Of a stretch of 64,000 bases of DNA, positions 44,431 through 56,659 are shown piece after piece. Location: assembly GCA_032622095.1 (NCBI GenBank), contig CP136066.1:41491835-41555834 (forward strand). Direction: 5' to 3'. Both the position numbers and the translations under genes were made by a program. Below the pieces are notes generated by a model, which was not told where the DNA came from, ran no database searches, and worked only from the letters and a program-made list of their open reading frames with translations. Source of the stretch: Siphonodentalium dalli (lineage: Eukaryota > Mollusca > Scaphopoda > Gadilida > Siphonodentaliidae). How positions within the stretch are numbered: the first letter of the stretch is position 1; each line of letters starts with the position of its first letter.

Positions 44431-44880
44431 GCAAAAAATAAATAGACAGAACACAACGCGCATCTTAATCGAGAATCTTTTATCGAATGAGTTGCGGATG
44501 GCGCAAGGATATATTTCGCGAGAGCGTAGCCAGAGCGAAATATAACTTTGCACCGTCCGCAACGAGTTCGATAAAAGATTCGAGATTATGATGCAAGTTG
44601 TGTTCTGTATTTATTCTACACCGTTCAGTCAGATAAGTTCAATCAATGAATGTCACCTTCATTGTTACTATAGCTACCTTTATTGTGACTTAAGTCTGGA
44701 AAATTATGGGGGGGGGGGGTGTCACCTGAAGCGGATGATCGACGTAATATACGTCTGTTCTTGGTGACAACGTCAACAAGAATAGTTCCGGCTTGTATTC
44801 CACTAGAGGTATACACTAATATGTATTCAATGGCTGGGATTCCGTTGAACACATGTGACTCACGTCAATGGGTGTGGTAT
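44431..44880 (-). mobile_element. foldback plus shared segment, inverted copy of the 1,345 repeat
   Basis: 44,431-44,625 is a foldback with ~85-base arms (GAACACAACGCGCATC...GATGCAAGTTGTGTTC; AATCTTTTATCGAA / TTCGATAAAAGATT). 44,640-44,880 is the inverse of 1,345-1,560 and on the minus strand is open for 69 codons (IEYILVYTSSGIQAGTILVD). The peptide is unidentified. Copies broken elsewhere suggest mobile-element rather than host coding sequence. Confidence 0.55.
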
Positions 44881-45040
44881 AACATTATTTATTACATTCG
44901 TAGGTGTGATTTACCTTGATTTCTCGAGTGATTATGAACGATAACTTGGACTCGTAGAATTATGTCACTTTAACTAGCGCATTAGGTATTCATCCGCTCT
45001 ATGTACACGTCATATGTATAACCCTTTACCCAACAGAACG

Positions 45041-45279
45041 GCCCTGTGCCAATGCATTCTCTTATATATGCGAGTCGACCATAGGTCGCCTCGCATATAT
45101 AAGAGAATGCATTGGCTTAACATATTAAAAATGATAAAATTGTCAAAGAATGTAGAAAAATATTATAAAAATTGTTAAAAAATGTAAGAATTGTTTTTTT
45201 TAGGCCAATGCATTCTCTTATATATGCGAGGCGACCTATGGTCGACTCGCAGATATAAGAGAATGCATTGGCACAGGGC
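45041..45279. mobile_element. double-palindrome MITE, copy 3 (short form, 239 bp)
   Basis: Ends GCCCTGTGCC and GGCACAGGGC enclose both palindromes but a shorter, different middle. The outer GACCCGCC segment of copies 1 and 2 is absent, so the minimal mobile unit may start at GCCCTGTGCC. Confidence 0.8.
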
Positions 45280-45732
45280 ATAACTGTAACCACCACAATG
45301 TGGTCAATGAACCGGTTCCAATGATATCCATATTTGTATGGTGTTATTGAGACAGACCGAAGATATTTTAGGCTGTTGAAGCGTTATTTGATCGTTTTTG
45401 TCCGTTTTGTTGGGTAAAGGGTTAATAGCGGTATTATTCGGATTTCTGGTAAATCAGATGTTTATAGTGGAATATAATAAACAGAATAATCACTTGATAA
45501 ATCTGGTGACGTGAAATAATTCGAGACAGGGACTACTTAGTAAAACACTCGAGCGCCCCTGTCTCTCATGAATTATTTCACGCCACCAGTTCAATCAAGT
45601 GATTATCCTTAATATAATAGTTATGTAATGCATGTCCTCGGTTGTTGAACGTAATTATAGCTCATTACGTTTGATCTTTCATCAACTGTCTGACATGGAA
45701 CTGATGGCTCCATTGGGCTGTGGTATTAATTT
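45280..45732. other. spacer containing a foldback
   Basis: At 45,485-45,606 AATAATCACTTGATAAATCT / CAATCAAGTGATTAT and GAAATAATTCGAGACAGGG / CTGTCTCTCATGAATTATTT form ~48-base arms with a ~25-base loop. Otherwise nothing. Confidence 0.55.
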
Positions 45733-47035
45733 GGCTCTGATTGGATGTGGTAGGTGCACAATGTTCAGAATTAAGATGGCTCTGATTGCTGTGGTAGGTG
45801 CACAAGGTTAAGTATTAAGGTGACTCTGATTGATTGCTGTAGGTGCACCGTGTTCAGAATTAAGGTGGCTCTGATTGGCTGTTGTAGGTGCACAGTGTTC
45901 ATAATTAAGGTGGCTGTGATTGGATGTGGTAGGTGCACAAGGTTAAGTATTAAGGTGGCTCTGATTGGCTGTTGTAGGTGCACATGCAGTGTTCAGAATT
46001 AAGGTGGCTCTGATTGGCTGTTGTATGTGCACATGCAGTGTTCAGAATTAAGGTGGCTCTGGTTGGCTGCTGTATGTGCACGATGTTCAGAATTAAGGTG
46101 GCTCTGATTGGCTGTTGTAGGTGCACAAGGTTAAGTATTAAGGTGACTCTGATTGATTGCTGTAGGTGCACCGTGTTCAGAATTAAGGTGGCTCTGATTG
46201 GCTGTTGTAGGTGCACAATGTTAAGTATTAAGGTGGCTCTGATTGGCTGTTGTAGGTGCACAGTGTTCATAATTAAGGTGGCTGTGATTGGATGTGGTAG
46301 GTGCACAAGGTTAAGTATTAAGGTGGCTCTGATTGGCTGTTGTAGGTGCACATGCAGTGTTCAGAATTAAGGTGGCTCTGATTGGCTGTTGTAGGTGCAC
46401 ATGCAGTGTTCAGAATTAAGGTGGCTCTGATTGGCTGTTGTAGGTGCACATGCAGTGTTCAGTATTAAGGTGGCTCTGATTGGCTGTTGTAGGTGCACAG
46501 TGTTCAGAATTAAGGTGGCTCTGATTGGCTGTGGTAGGTGCACAAGGTTTAGTATTAAGGGGGCTCTGATTGGCTGTGGTATGTTCATTATTAAGGTGAC
46601 TCTAATTGGCTGTTGTATGTTCAGTATTAAGGTGACTCTAATTGGATGTGGTAGGTGCGTAATGTTTAGTATTAAGGTGGCTCTGGTTGGCTGCTGTATG
46701 TGCACGATGTTCAGAATTAAGGTGGCTCTGATTGGCTGTTGTAGGTGCACATGCAGTGTTCAGAATTAAGGTGGCTCTGATTGGCTGTTGTATGTGCACA
46801 TGCAGTGTTCAGCATTAAGGTGGCTCTGGTTGGCTGTTGTATGTGCACGATGTTCAGAATTAAGGTGGCTCTGATTGGCTGTGGTAGGTGCACAAGGTTT
46901 AGTATTAAGGTGGCTCTGATTGGCTGTGGTATGTTCATTATTAAGGTGACTCTAATTGGCTGTGGTATGTTCAGTATTAAGGTGACTCTAATTGGCTGTG
47001 GTAGGTGCGCAATGTTTAGTATTAAGTTGTCTCTG
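45733..47035 (+). repeat. second 45-bp satellite, CCAAT-box rich
   Basis: About 28 units of GTGGCTCTGATTGGCTGTTG then TAGGTGCACAGTGTTCAGAA and TTAAG (45 bases). There is a 51-base variant with an extra CATGCA and shorter 30-33-base variants. Each unit carries ATTGGCTG, the complement of a CCAAT box. All unit lengths are multiples of three, so frames of 100-130 codons remain open on both strands. These are not genes. Confidence 0.9.
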
Positions 47036-47673
47036 ATGTGGCCAATAGTTCCCATTGTCAACAGCTCCGCCATGTCGACTATCGCATGGGAATAACCTCT
47101 CCCACAGATATACAACATATCTGCCGAACTGTTTCAATCACGTGATTTCCGTGTTCCTGTCACGTGATGCCATCCCATGGGCGATGCATTTGAACTGTGA
47201 TGGGAAAATGGCGATGTAGATTTTATTGTGATGCGTACTATAATAAAAGACAAATTGCCATGCATTAAGTGATCTGAGATGGTTATAGGAGCACAATCAT
47301 GTTTAATTGTAATGGTTTATTTTATATTTTGCTCCCACTGTCGATATCCAACATTTTGCTTGGTGAGGGAAAGAGAACGGCGATTTTGATAACATTTGCG
47401 ACAGCTACACCAATCACTTACATGTAGTAACGATCATGTGATCGACATAAATAACTGGCTTCAATGCTATTCATGTTAACTTTTAAAAGCACGACCAATT
47501 ATTCTGCTGATGATTTTAGTGATTAGGTCAACAATTTGTGACGTCGTGTTCGTGTTACGGTCTATGTTTTATTGGGATATAAAAAGGGTGACCCAATTGG
47601 CAGTTGACCAGTCACCGAACGGGATTTAATGTAACACAGACGTGCTATGTGAATAGTGACGTATAATAATCAC
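47036..47673. other. intronic sequence, no gene seen
   Basis: Contains two TCACGTGAT E-box-type palindromes (about 47,138 and 47,160). Otherwise unremarkable. Confidence 0.5.
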
Positions 47674-47877
47674 CTCCATCTGTATTAACCAAGCCGGCTG
47701 TTCTCCACCCGTGCTCTTCGAATAGTTCGATGATGGCTTTACCAATCTTTTCAAACGGACCCATGGTACGAGCCAGAGTCGTATACTTCTCCTTGTTACT
47801 CAGCTCCGGGGTAGCGGCCGCCCACGTCACCTGCGGCAGGTTCCAGTATGATGTCAGCAGAGCAACGGGTACACAGA
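47674..47877 (-). CDS. receptor guanylate cyclase / natriuretic peptide receptor-like exon A (ligand-binding domain)
   Basis: On the minus strand TTATCTTTTCTAG precedes 47,877 and GGAG|GTGATT follows 47,674. The 204 bases have two leading bases, 67 codons and one trailing base that joins exon B in phase as GCA. It reads CVPVALLTSYWNLPQVTWAA, then TPELSNKEKY, LARTMGPFEKIGKAIIELFE and HGWRTAGLVNTDG. This is the strongly conserved first-lobe stretch of ANF_receptor domains: a Cys then xPVAxLxxxWNxP, the T.PELS.K..Y..L.RT.GP...G.A strand-helix, and GW..AGL. It would be the extracellular hormone-binding half of a single-pass receptor, usually coupled to an intracellular kinase-homology and guanylate cyclase domain. 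The exon with the upstream IGP(G/V)C motif was not found. Confidence 0.88.
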
Positions 47878-48284
47878 CTAGAAAAGATAAATAACAAGAA
47901 AACCAATGTCAGAAATGGTAACGCGCTCAAGATAATATATTATATACCCATGATTGTAATTATAGAATATAAAATATATTGGTTTTGCTATAATAACAAT
48001 AACAACCAGCACCTAATTAACGAACCGGCGGCCGTCTCCGACCACAACCCCCAGTGAGCTGCAGACGAAACATGTCTATAAAAGTTGAAATATAAGACTT
48101 ACTTATCTTTTATTTGTAATTGGCATAGCTTATCACAAACCACAAATCAACATTATTGACATAATAATGTAAAGGACAATAAACGGAATTGAAATTCCCA
48201 ACTACACCTTTTACCGAACTCGGCCTCCCAAAAATTCCCATTCTATAAATAAAACACCCATGCGCCCAGGTGAAACAGGAATCT
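47878..48284. other. intronic sequence upstream of exon A
   Basis: A GC-rich patch at 48,020-48,068 (ACCGGCGGCCGTCTCCGACC) stands out. No receptor-like frame is seen there. Confidence 0.45.
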
Positions 48285-48362
48285 CTACACTTGAGCTTTG
48301 ATGTGTGGGTTCCTCGACTCGGATCAAATATGTTTTACCGCCGAAGCTGGCCGAAGCCAAAG
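48285..48362 (-). mobile_element. TTAA-type MITE, terminal fragment g
   Basis: TTGAGCTTTGATGTGTGGGT and TCCTCGACTCGGATCAAATA match the subterminal segment of the family. It is cut off by the next element. Confidence 0.6.
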
Positions 48363-48365
48363 GAA

Positions 48366-48646
48366 TATCAAATCCAGTCGTAAGTCGGAATTTGTTTACC
48401 CTGTGCCAATGCATTCTCTTATATATGCGAGTCGACCATAGGTCGCCTCGCATATATAAGAGAATGCATTGGCCTAACAATTTTTTATCATTTTTTTTAA
48501 ATAAATGTTTCTTACAATTTTTAGGATATAAAATAAAAAAAACATCCATTACCCTGCAGGGAGCCCCACACGTATATAGAAGCATATAGAAGAGTGTCGT
48601 TTGCTCATGTTTGTCTGGGGCTCTGTATGGGTGAAATTATAAAATT
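48366..48646. mobile_element. double-palindrome MITE, copy 4 (right end missing)
   Basis: ATCAAATCCAGTCGTAAGTC, the left palindrome and the interior to GGTGAAATTATAAAATT match copies 1 and 2. The second palindrome and right end are absent. Confidence 0.8.
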
Positions 48647-48815
48647 CAGATTATTCATCTTTAAGTAAATGACTATTGGAAATTCCTGCGCCTATAAAAT
48701 GTTAACCAGATCCAGAAAGCAGCAATTCTAAGAACTTCCAGAATCCTAAGAAATGTAATAACAACGAAGAGGGTGTCACCCCTACCCATGTGAATCCTCA
48801 GCTTACACTCTTATA

Positions 48816-49560
48816 ACTAATGTGTAGAAACGATTACACATGGAATGTGTATAACTACATGGACCAAGTGCCATTCTGTACATAATGTGTATATTTTGTT
48901 ACACACAATTGTGTAAGAACGTAGAGCATGCGCATTGTGGTACTTTCAGATTCATATCTTCTGCTGCACGACGGACATATTGTTTGATAATTTTTTCGGA
49001 ATGCAATATAGGAGATCGTAGACAAGGATTGTAAGTTCATAAATCCGATTTGTGGGTATATACTATTATTAATATATGAGGACTTTTTATGTGTTAAAAC
49101 TTTCATGGCGATTACTGCCCTTAGACTCTTTTTATGATTGTTGTGATGATACTAATATTATGCAATCACGCCACGACCTGGTTTGTTCATTTAAAACAAA
49201 AACTCACACAGTACAGAACAAAATACAACATACCACTGTACGCCATGAAAATTTTAACATATACATATGCATATATCTTTAACACTATACCCACAGGTCG
49301 GACTACAGAACTTACATTTCTTGTCTACGAACTTTGTGTGTAAGAACCTACACAAAATGTGTAATGGATATGTTTTGATTTTATGCACACAGTTGTGTAT
49401 AAATGTGTATAAATTTACCCATTTATGTGTAAAAATTGTTATTCAATTTGTGTAGGAATTTGAAACTACACATATACTACACAAATATGTTTAAGATCAA
49501 AATTGAATAATGATTGTGTAGCAGGGCTACACATTTTGTGTAGAAAACCTACACATTAGT
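48816..49560. mobile_element. long-TIR foldback element (745 bp)
   Basis: Ends ACTAATGTGTAG and CTACACATTAGT. Inner arms pair GTAGACAAGGATTGTAAGTT (49,018) with AACTTACATTTCTTGTCTAC (about 49,307) and GTGGGTATATA with TATACCCAC. Arms reach roughly 250 bases. Rich in GTGTA. Frames are incidental. Confidence 0.7.
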
Positions 49561-51260
49561 CATAACAGGGATGGGTGAGCCCTGCGTATCGGATAAGAAA
49601 ATATCGTAATTCAGCCTTGTTGTTCTGAATAGCGGTTACAATGGACATATCCCGAAGTATCGGTTAACAGAGGGATGTGAATCCTAAGTATTTCTTCAAA
49701 ATCACCCGAATCCCATGTTCCAGAAAAGTGACACCCTCAATCAAGTTGCCATAGCATCTTTAGGTTGCTCTATTTCTCACACTGTTAGAAATTACCGTCA
49801 GTTTTACAGTATCGGGCCGAAGTAATCCGATGCGTACAGTCATCAGTGGTACGGTGAATCACCGTATTTGTATGTGCCCTGAACATGGTCTAGGTAAAAC
49901 TTGTGCGTGATTCCAAGTTCATGCCGTCAACAATATTATCGATGACCACATTATATACGGCAGTGATTCCATACATCATGAATAAATCTGACTCCGCCGA
50001 TATCTGCTCGATATACTCAAATGTTGTTGTTGGTTTCTATAGTCTCTGAGCCGGAGAATAAGGTAACCAGATTTACGAAGTAAAGTTACGGATGACAGAT
50101 TAGCCGGAATTCGAAAATACAAATTGTCGTTGTCGAGTAATTTTTTTTAAAGTTTTCAAGCGAATCTATCAAATAAATGTTATGTTATATGCATACTAGT
50201 CCCATATACACATTTAAGTTAGTGTATAGTCTCTACAGTGAATGGCTTGAGTATAATAATTTTATTTACACTATCATGTGCGGCAGGCTTTGCCCAATCC
50301 ATTATCCTCAATTAATTTGATTACGTCTTGTATATGGAAATTCCTAATTTATACCAAATTCTTAACTTTGATTTTAAGTTAACCTATTTAAGCCACATGG
50401 CGGTTTGCGCTCTAAAATACAAAAAATAGTATTCGATTTTGAAATTTTCCCGGTATCAAAATAGGTAAAGATAAATGCCCAAAGTACCTTTCTACAACCA
50501 ATATATGTCCCAAAAAGACGCATTCAAGTCATGAAAATTACCACAAGATCGTATTGTTTGGGTCCCAAACAACCAACCTGCCATTTTTGATAATGCAACC
50601 ACCAACGGCCGAGGATGCCAATCAAATTCGACTCAACAAAGTGACATATTTCATGCAACATCGAGCTGGGATATGAAAATTTCACATTATTTGAACTGGT
50701 GTATAATTTTCTCTACGGAAGTAGCCTGGGTAGAGATTCATGATATGATGTTGTTAAGTAAAAATAAGATATCATATGAAAGTAGAAGATGTGAGCTTTA
50801 TGTTCCGCACTGCTGTATAATTTTAAAGTTGTGTGGTGGGAACGGCGTGTAAACAACGTAGACACATTTTGAGGAAAAATAATTTAAAACAAATTTAGTC
50901 CTATATATATTCTACTATCGAAACAGATGGTGAAGACGCTGTTTTTGTGTTATTTTTTATGTCAATGTTCTAACTATTCCAATATCAAATGGGGTAATAT
51001 GTGTGATATGGCCATGTTGGGACAGACATTCTACATAAGTATATGGTTTATGACTAAGCATTGTTTGTGTATATTTCATTTTATTACTAACTTGGCGATA
51101 GTTAGTGGACCTAATGACACCTAACCCAGAAAGTCAGCATTTTTCAATACCAATTGTCATCATGGATGACATTTTGAATAGAACATTATGCTTTGCTCTA
51201 AGCGGATTTATCGGATTTTGGATATGTTATAGAGGATATGAATCTTCTTCAAAATGGAAT
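49561..51260. other. long unannotated stretch
   Basis: No recognisable exon, element end or repeat apart from small A/T runs. A plus-strand frame at 50,927-51,124 is AT-rich and domain-free. Confidence 0.45.
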
Positions 51261-51738
51261 ATTTACATACTAAGTGTGATTATCACTAAATCCAGCATTT
51301 CGATTGGTCGGCGCCCACGTGACTAGTTGCAGTTATTTCTCGGTGAACGCGCAACAGCTCATAACTACAACCCCATAATTACATCAATACGTCATCGATA
51401 CCGGAAAGAAAAACGCGTAATGTTTTGGGCGCATTTGGTTTGCGCAGGATTGACTTAAATTAAATCATCGGGTTTCAATATAAAGAAATTGTTCCTGTTA
51501 ACTTTTGCCAAGGGTGCTATGGGGTATTTTGGGCTGGTTTTGTCATGATACACTTTTCGATTTAAATACATTTACAAAAGTGGCTTTTTCGCTAAATGTA
51601 TATAAATATAAGGATTAACTGTCATGTGGACTGTTTTTATGGAGATGTAATCGTGAGGTAAGTGGTCATAACTTGTATGTAAAACCCTTCGGTTACATCT
51701 CCATAAAAACAGTCAACATGACAGTTAATCCTTATGTG
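51261..51738 (+). mobile_element. hairpin-ended repeat, copy A
   Basis: Inverted homologue of 42,981-43,478. It begins ATTTACATACTAAGTGTGAT and ends with a shortened 114-base palindrome (51,615-51,728, TTAACTGTCATGTGGACTGT ... GTCAACATGACAGTTAA). Both copies adjoin GGCTGCC-type sequence beyond the hairpin. Confidence 0.75.
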
Positions 51739-51741
51739 GCA

Positions 51742-52444
51742 GCCGGGTTGTATTCGCGGTGGCATATTCGCGCAGTCGGTATAGGTGTTGACTTGATTCG
51801 ACTCGAGTGTTGATGTTGAATTGAGAGTGTTGTGACTATACCAAAACACCGATACATGAACTTACACAACAGGATGCATGCACGCACCAGAGTTATTCGC
51901 AAAAGCTTTGATGCTAACCACTAGTGACAATAATATCAACAACAACATCATCAACAACAACAACGTATATATTCGAATGTTGACTGTTGTCAGTTTTTTT
52001 TAACTTGACCTGTTCAATCCAGTTGACAGTGTTCTGTTTGGTTCATAGATTATACATTTACGCACGAGGACAAAGGCACCAGAGTAATCCACAAGAGCTT
52101 CGATGTCAGCCAATGGTGACCACGGGGCAATAATAGCATCAACAACAACAATGAAATTACGGATGATCACAGATTATCACAGATACAATTTCAACTTACA
52201 AGTACAACTGTTACAATTCAATGAATATGAGAACATTGTCGCCAAATTATTGTCAAGTTATTACTCTCATTTAGGGAGTCCGCTATTGATTAGATTCGTC
52301 CGATCGAACTATCTCCGACTCACTGATATTGATATAATAGTGTCGTGATATTTACACAGTTTGATGCATCATTTTATTAAATTTCGTCGAAAAATATGTG
52401 ACCACTATGTCAATACGGGGTCTGCTTGGAGGTTTTAATCCAAC
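51742..52444. other. spacer with a small direct duplication
   Basis: CACCAGAGTTATTCGCAAAA...GATG at 51,886 is echoed by CACCAGAGTAATCCACAAGA...GATG at 52,077, both leading into CAACAACAAC runs. No gene recognised. Confidence 0.45.
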
Positions 52445-52579
52445 TACAGTAATGTCCTAAATAATCGACTCCTTAATCACAGAAGAATTGTGGGTAATTT
52501 CACGATCTAGTCGGAAATATGGCTTGTTGCCATTTATCGGAAAGCTCTCAGTGAGTCGATTATTTATGGCATTACTGTA
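52445..52579. mobile_element. TACAGTAATG-ended MITE, copy 2 (135 bp)
   Basis: TACAGTAATGTCCTAAATAA at the left and CATTACTGTA at the right, with the same interior words as the 16,776 copy (GGAAAGCTCTC, GGAAATATGGCTTGTTG in inverse). Confidence 0.75.
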
Positions 52580-52636
52580 GCTGTGATTGATGTTATTAGT
52601 GTCGTGATATACGCATGCACACATTAAGACACCAGC

Positions 52637-54781
52637 TGGGTGCTATTCACCGGCTTGGTTTATAATATAGTCCAGGTAGTTTTACGAGGCGACGCTCAAT
52701 GCGAAGCTATCGGTGGACATCGATGGGAAGACATCGCCGCGCGGTATAGGATTATCCGATCAAGGTGATTGGCGTCAATCATAGATTGACCACCGGTCAC
52801 ATAAACATGCTGTGTGTAACAGTACACGTTTGTTCACATTTCAACAATGAGCAACCGAGGAAAAGGACGTGGGGCAAAATATACACCGACGACATGATGG
52901 GGTCTACAAAAAAAATCCGTATATAGGGCCGGGGTGGGTGGGTGGTCCAGAGGCCGAAACAATCGTGCTTGTAAATTTTTTTTCAAAATGGGTTGTTTTT
53001 CAAACAATTTACAAATACTGACCATGTAATGTTGTTTGTAAGCATGTTAGTATCATGTTTGTTGGCATATGGCTATATAGACAGCTATAGTGACTATTTA
53101 GCCTCAGATTTAGCAACATTCTGGATTTCACAGGATCCCGTCCCGAATAAAAGTAATAAAATAAAAAAAACTGTATCACAAATACTACATGGTGAATACT
53201 CAATGATGACTAGATATCATTGACCCGATTGTTGCATAACATGAAATTGAAAAGGGTATCTCATAAATTTCTAATGTCTGAAATACTGTCTTGTTCTGGC
53301 ATGCAATCAAATTCATTCCTTCTGGTTATTTCTTCAATGTCTTCAAAGTTCAAACTAAAATCAAGAATAAAATCTGACTGAGACTATATATACTGCAGAC
53401 TCTAGTGCACAAATATACATACAAATGGTTGAATTATAATAATGCAAAATGTGTTTACGGGTGGAACCAAGTTGGTAGCTCTGGTATGCATCGACAGGCT
53501 AAACCTGTGATATGCAGTAATATCTGCATACATCCTTCCCGTATCATTCAGGTCTATCACCATACCAAACCACTTCAAAATTCGACAACTCTTATATGGC
53601 AAAAACTTTGTACGGATTGAATTTCATAAACAGGGCCAATGGATAACTCTGGTAGGCATTGGTACTCACAATCCGTGATATTATGCATATTCGTTCCCCA
53701 TTTCTGGTCCGTCACATGTCATAGAGCATCAAAATATGACAACCGACTCTTGAGTTATGATGCAAAATGTTTGTACGGACGGACGCACGGACGGCCCGAG
53801 ACGTCAACTATATATATATATATACAAATAATTGTAGAACCCCTGACCTGTTTACCACTATTTACACTGGCCAGTGTTCTCTGTCAGACTAAACACGCTC
53901 GATATATTAAGGCTATAATGCGGTCTAGGGCAATGTGTGACATACATTGTACCTACACAATGCTTTATTATTGTTGATAGATACTGGAAACACCTGGAAA
54001 TACAGTTTATTTTTCGTTTTTCTGACCTGTGCTTTACCGATTAAGGATGTTATTGCTTGAGTCTTAATTTTACACACATTGCACCAAAAAAAGGATAGTG
54101 GAATGGATTGAAAGGCAGTTAACACAGTTATTGAAGAACGGCTAAAAAACTCTGAAATTTTGATAAAAACATGAGAAAGGGGGTGGGTCCCTAACATTTG
54201 GAGGAACAAATTTGCACAAATGGGGTGGTGGGTCCCTCGGGGTCGGAAAAAACCTTTTTGGGCCCTATATGTGCCGACGAGCATAAAACTGTTTTGGGCA
54301 TTGTGGAGAGGAGAATCAAAGTATTAAAGAACAAAGAAACCGGCACCATTCACAAGCGCCGGAAAAATGATGCATGGAAAGAAATTTCTTTGGAAATAGC
54401 AGGGAAATATCCAAACAGAACCAAAACACAAACAAAATTCTTCTGAGACGTTATCTTCTTGGCTCTTCATTTTCACACTGTGCTAATTAAAAAACCTCAT
54501 TAATATCATTGAAACTCATTCTGCAGATATATAAACGCAAGCATGAGTCTCCACACAATTGTACCCAAAAATTATACCGCTATACATGCCGATTGTGGCC
54601 GGTGAGTGTTCATGAATTAGTCGTAAGACGGCGTCAATTGACAAGTGACAAATCTGATAGATTGGATCAATCACACCATCGACAGCGTCGTTTGCGCTAA
54701 AGCAAAGATACCTTTGCGTTCAGCCGCTACCATATAAACTACCTGGTTTAAAAAATAGTCTCGCTTGGTGAATAGCACCCC
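52637..54781 (+). mobile_element. TGGGTGCTATTCACC TIR element, copy 1 (2.1 kb)
   Basis: Left end TGGGTGCTATTCACCGGC, right end GCTTGGTGAATAGCACCCC. Encodes a Myb/SANT-like segment near its right third. Short inverted ends and a SANT-like protein suggest a PIF/Harbinger-type element, but no transposase (DDE nuclease) frame is visible. A (GTCC/GGAC)-bearing tandem-core element (53,400-53,830) is nested inside and shared by all full copies. Confidence 0.65.
54198..54446 (+). pseudogene. Myb/SANT-like segment, copy 1
   Basis: Frame includes LGIVERRIKVLKNKETG, then NDAWKEISLEIAGKYPNR, ending KTQTKFF at a stop. The AW..I core after a basic helix, then RT..Q, resembles Myb/SANT-like DNA-binding domains of Harbinger-associated and zeste-like proteins. 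The W usually found near the end of the third helix is not reached, and the frame may splice onward. A TGTTTTCCAG acceptor precedes the same segment in copies 2 and 3 but is deleted here. Confidence 0.5.
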
Positions 54782-56659
54782 TGGGGTGCTATTCACCGGC
54801 TGGGTTTATAATATAATCCAGGTAGTTTTACGAGGCGACGCTCAATGCGAAGCTGTCGGTGGACATATCGATGGGAAGACATCGCCGCGCCATATAGGAT
54901 TATCCAATCAAGGTGATTGGCGTCAATCATAGATTGACCACCGGTCACATAAACATGATGCGTGTAACAGTACACGTTTGTACACATTTCAACAATGAGC
55001 AACCGATGAAAAGGACGTGGGGCAAAATATACCACCGACGACATGAGGGGGTCTACCAAAAAAAATCCGTATATAGGGCCGAAACAATCGTGCTTGTAAT
55101 TGTTTTCCAAAATGGGTTTTTTTCAAACAATTTACAAGTACTGACCATGTAATGTTGTTTGTAAGCATGTTAGTATCATGTTGTTGGCATATGGCTATAT
55201 AGACAGCTATAGTGACTATTTAGCCTCAGATTTAGCAACATTCTGGATTTCACAGGATCCCGTCCAACTTCTCAGTGGAAAACCGTAATTTAGTAAAAAA
55301 AAAAAAAAAATGTATTATCATTGACCCGATTGTTGCATAACATGAAATTGAAAAGGGTATCTCATAAATTTCTAATGTCTGAAATACTGTCTTGTTCTGG
55401 CATGCAATCAAATTCATTCATTCTGGTTATTTCTCATCTTTTTAATGATTGCAAGTAATGTTAATTTGCAGCACTTATCCAAATAAAACTGAATTGGTTA
55501 TGATGAATGGCCGTTACTGTTTATTGTTCAGACAATCCCAACTGAAGGTGACGCTATTCTCCTTGAAATTACGAACTTCATCTTGAAGCTTAAATACTGC
55601 TCAACAAGACTAAACTACAATACTAATTTTATACTGCTATCGCTTACAAATAGATGAACTGAAATAATGTGATGCATTCAGATGCTTTGAGAAATGACAT
55701 TCTTCAATGTCTTCAAAGTTAAAACTAAAATCAAGAATAAAATCTGACTGAGACTATACTGCAGACTCTAGTGCACAAATATACATACAAATGGTTGAGT
55801 TATAATTATGCAAACTGTGTTTACGGATGGAACCAAGTTGGTAGCTCTGGTATGCATCGACAGGCAAAACCTGTGATATGCAGTAATATCTGCATACATC
55901 CTTCCCGTATCATTCAGGTCTATCACCATACCAAACCACTTCAAAATTCGACAACCGACACTTCAACTTATATGGCAAAAACTTTGTACGGATTGAATTT
56001 CTTAAACAGGGCCCATGGATAACTCTGGTAGGCATTGGTACTCACAATCCGTGATATTATGCATATTCGTTCCCCATTTCTGGTCCGCCACATGTCATAG
56101 AGCATCAAGATATGACAACCGACTCTTGAGTTATAACGCGAAATGTTTGTATGGACGGCTCGAGACGTCAACTATATACCCACCGACTAATATCGGGGGT
56201 ATAATAACCATATATCTATGTGTATACCTAACCAAAACAATTCCCCTCCTCACCTCACCCCGGTGGATAAGACTAAATAGTTCTTTGGTCATGCACAAGT
56301 AATTGTAGAACCCCTGACCTGTTTACCACTATTTACACTGGCCAGTGTTCTCTGTCAGACTAAACACGCTCGATATATTAAGGCTATAATGCGGTCTAGG
56401 TCAATTTGTGACATACAGTGTACCTACACAATGCTTTATTATTGTTGTTAGATACTGGAAACACCAGGAAACACCTGGAAATACAGTTTATTTTTCGTTT
56501 TTCTGACCTGTGCTTTACCGATTAAGGATGTTATTGCTTGAGTCTTAATTTTACACAGTTTGCATCAACAAAGGACAGTGGAATGGGATTGAAAGGCAGT
56601 TAACACAGTTATTGAAGAACGGCGTCCTCGGGGTCGGAAAAAAACTTTTTGGGCCCTAT

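Noticed and set aside
45950..46351. 133-codon frame and similar frames on both strands at 45.8-47.1 kb
   Set aside because: Satellite translation only: repeated HLQQPIRATLILN-type units from 45- and 51-base repeats, no start context or domain.
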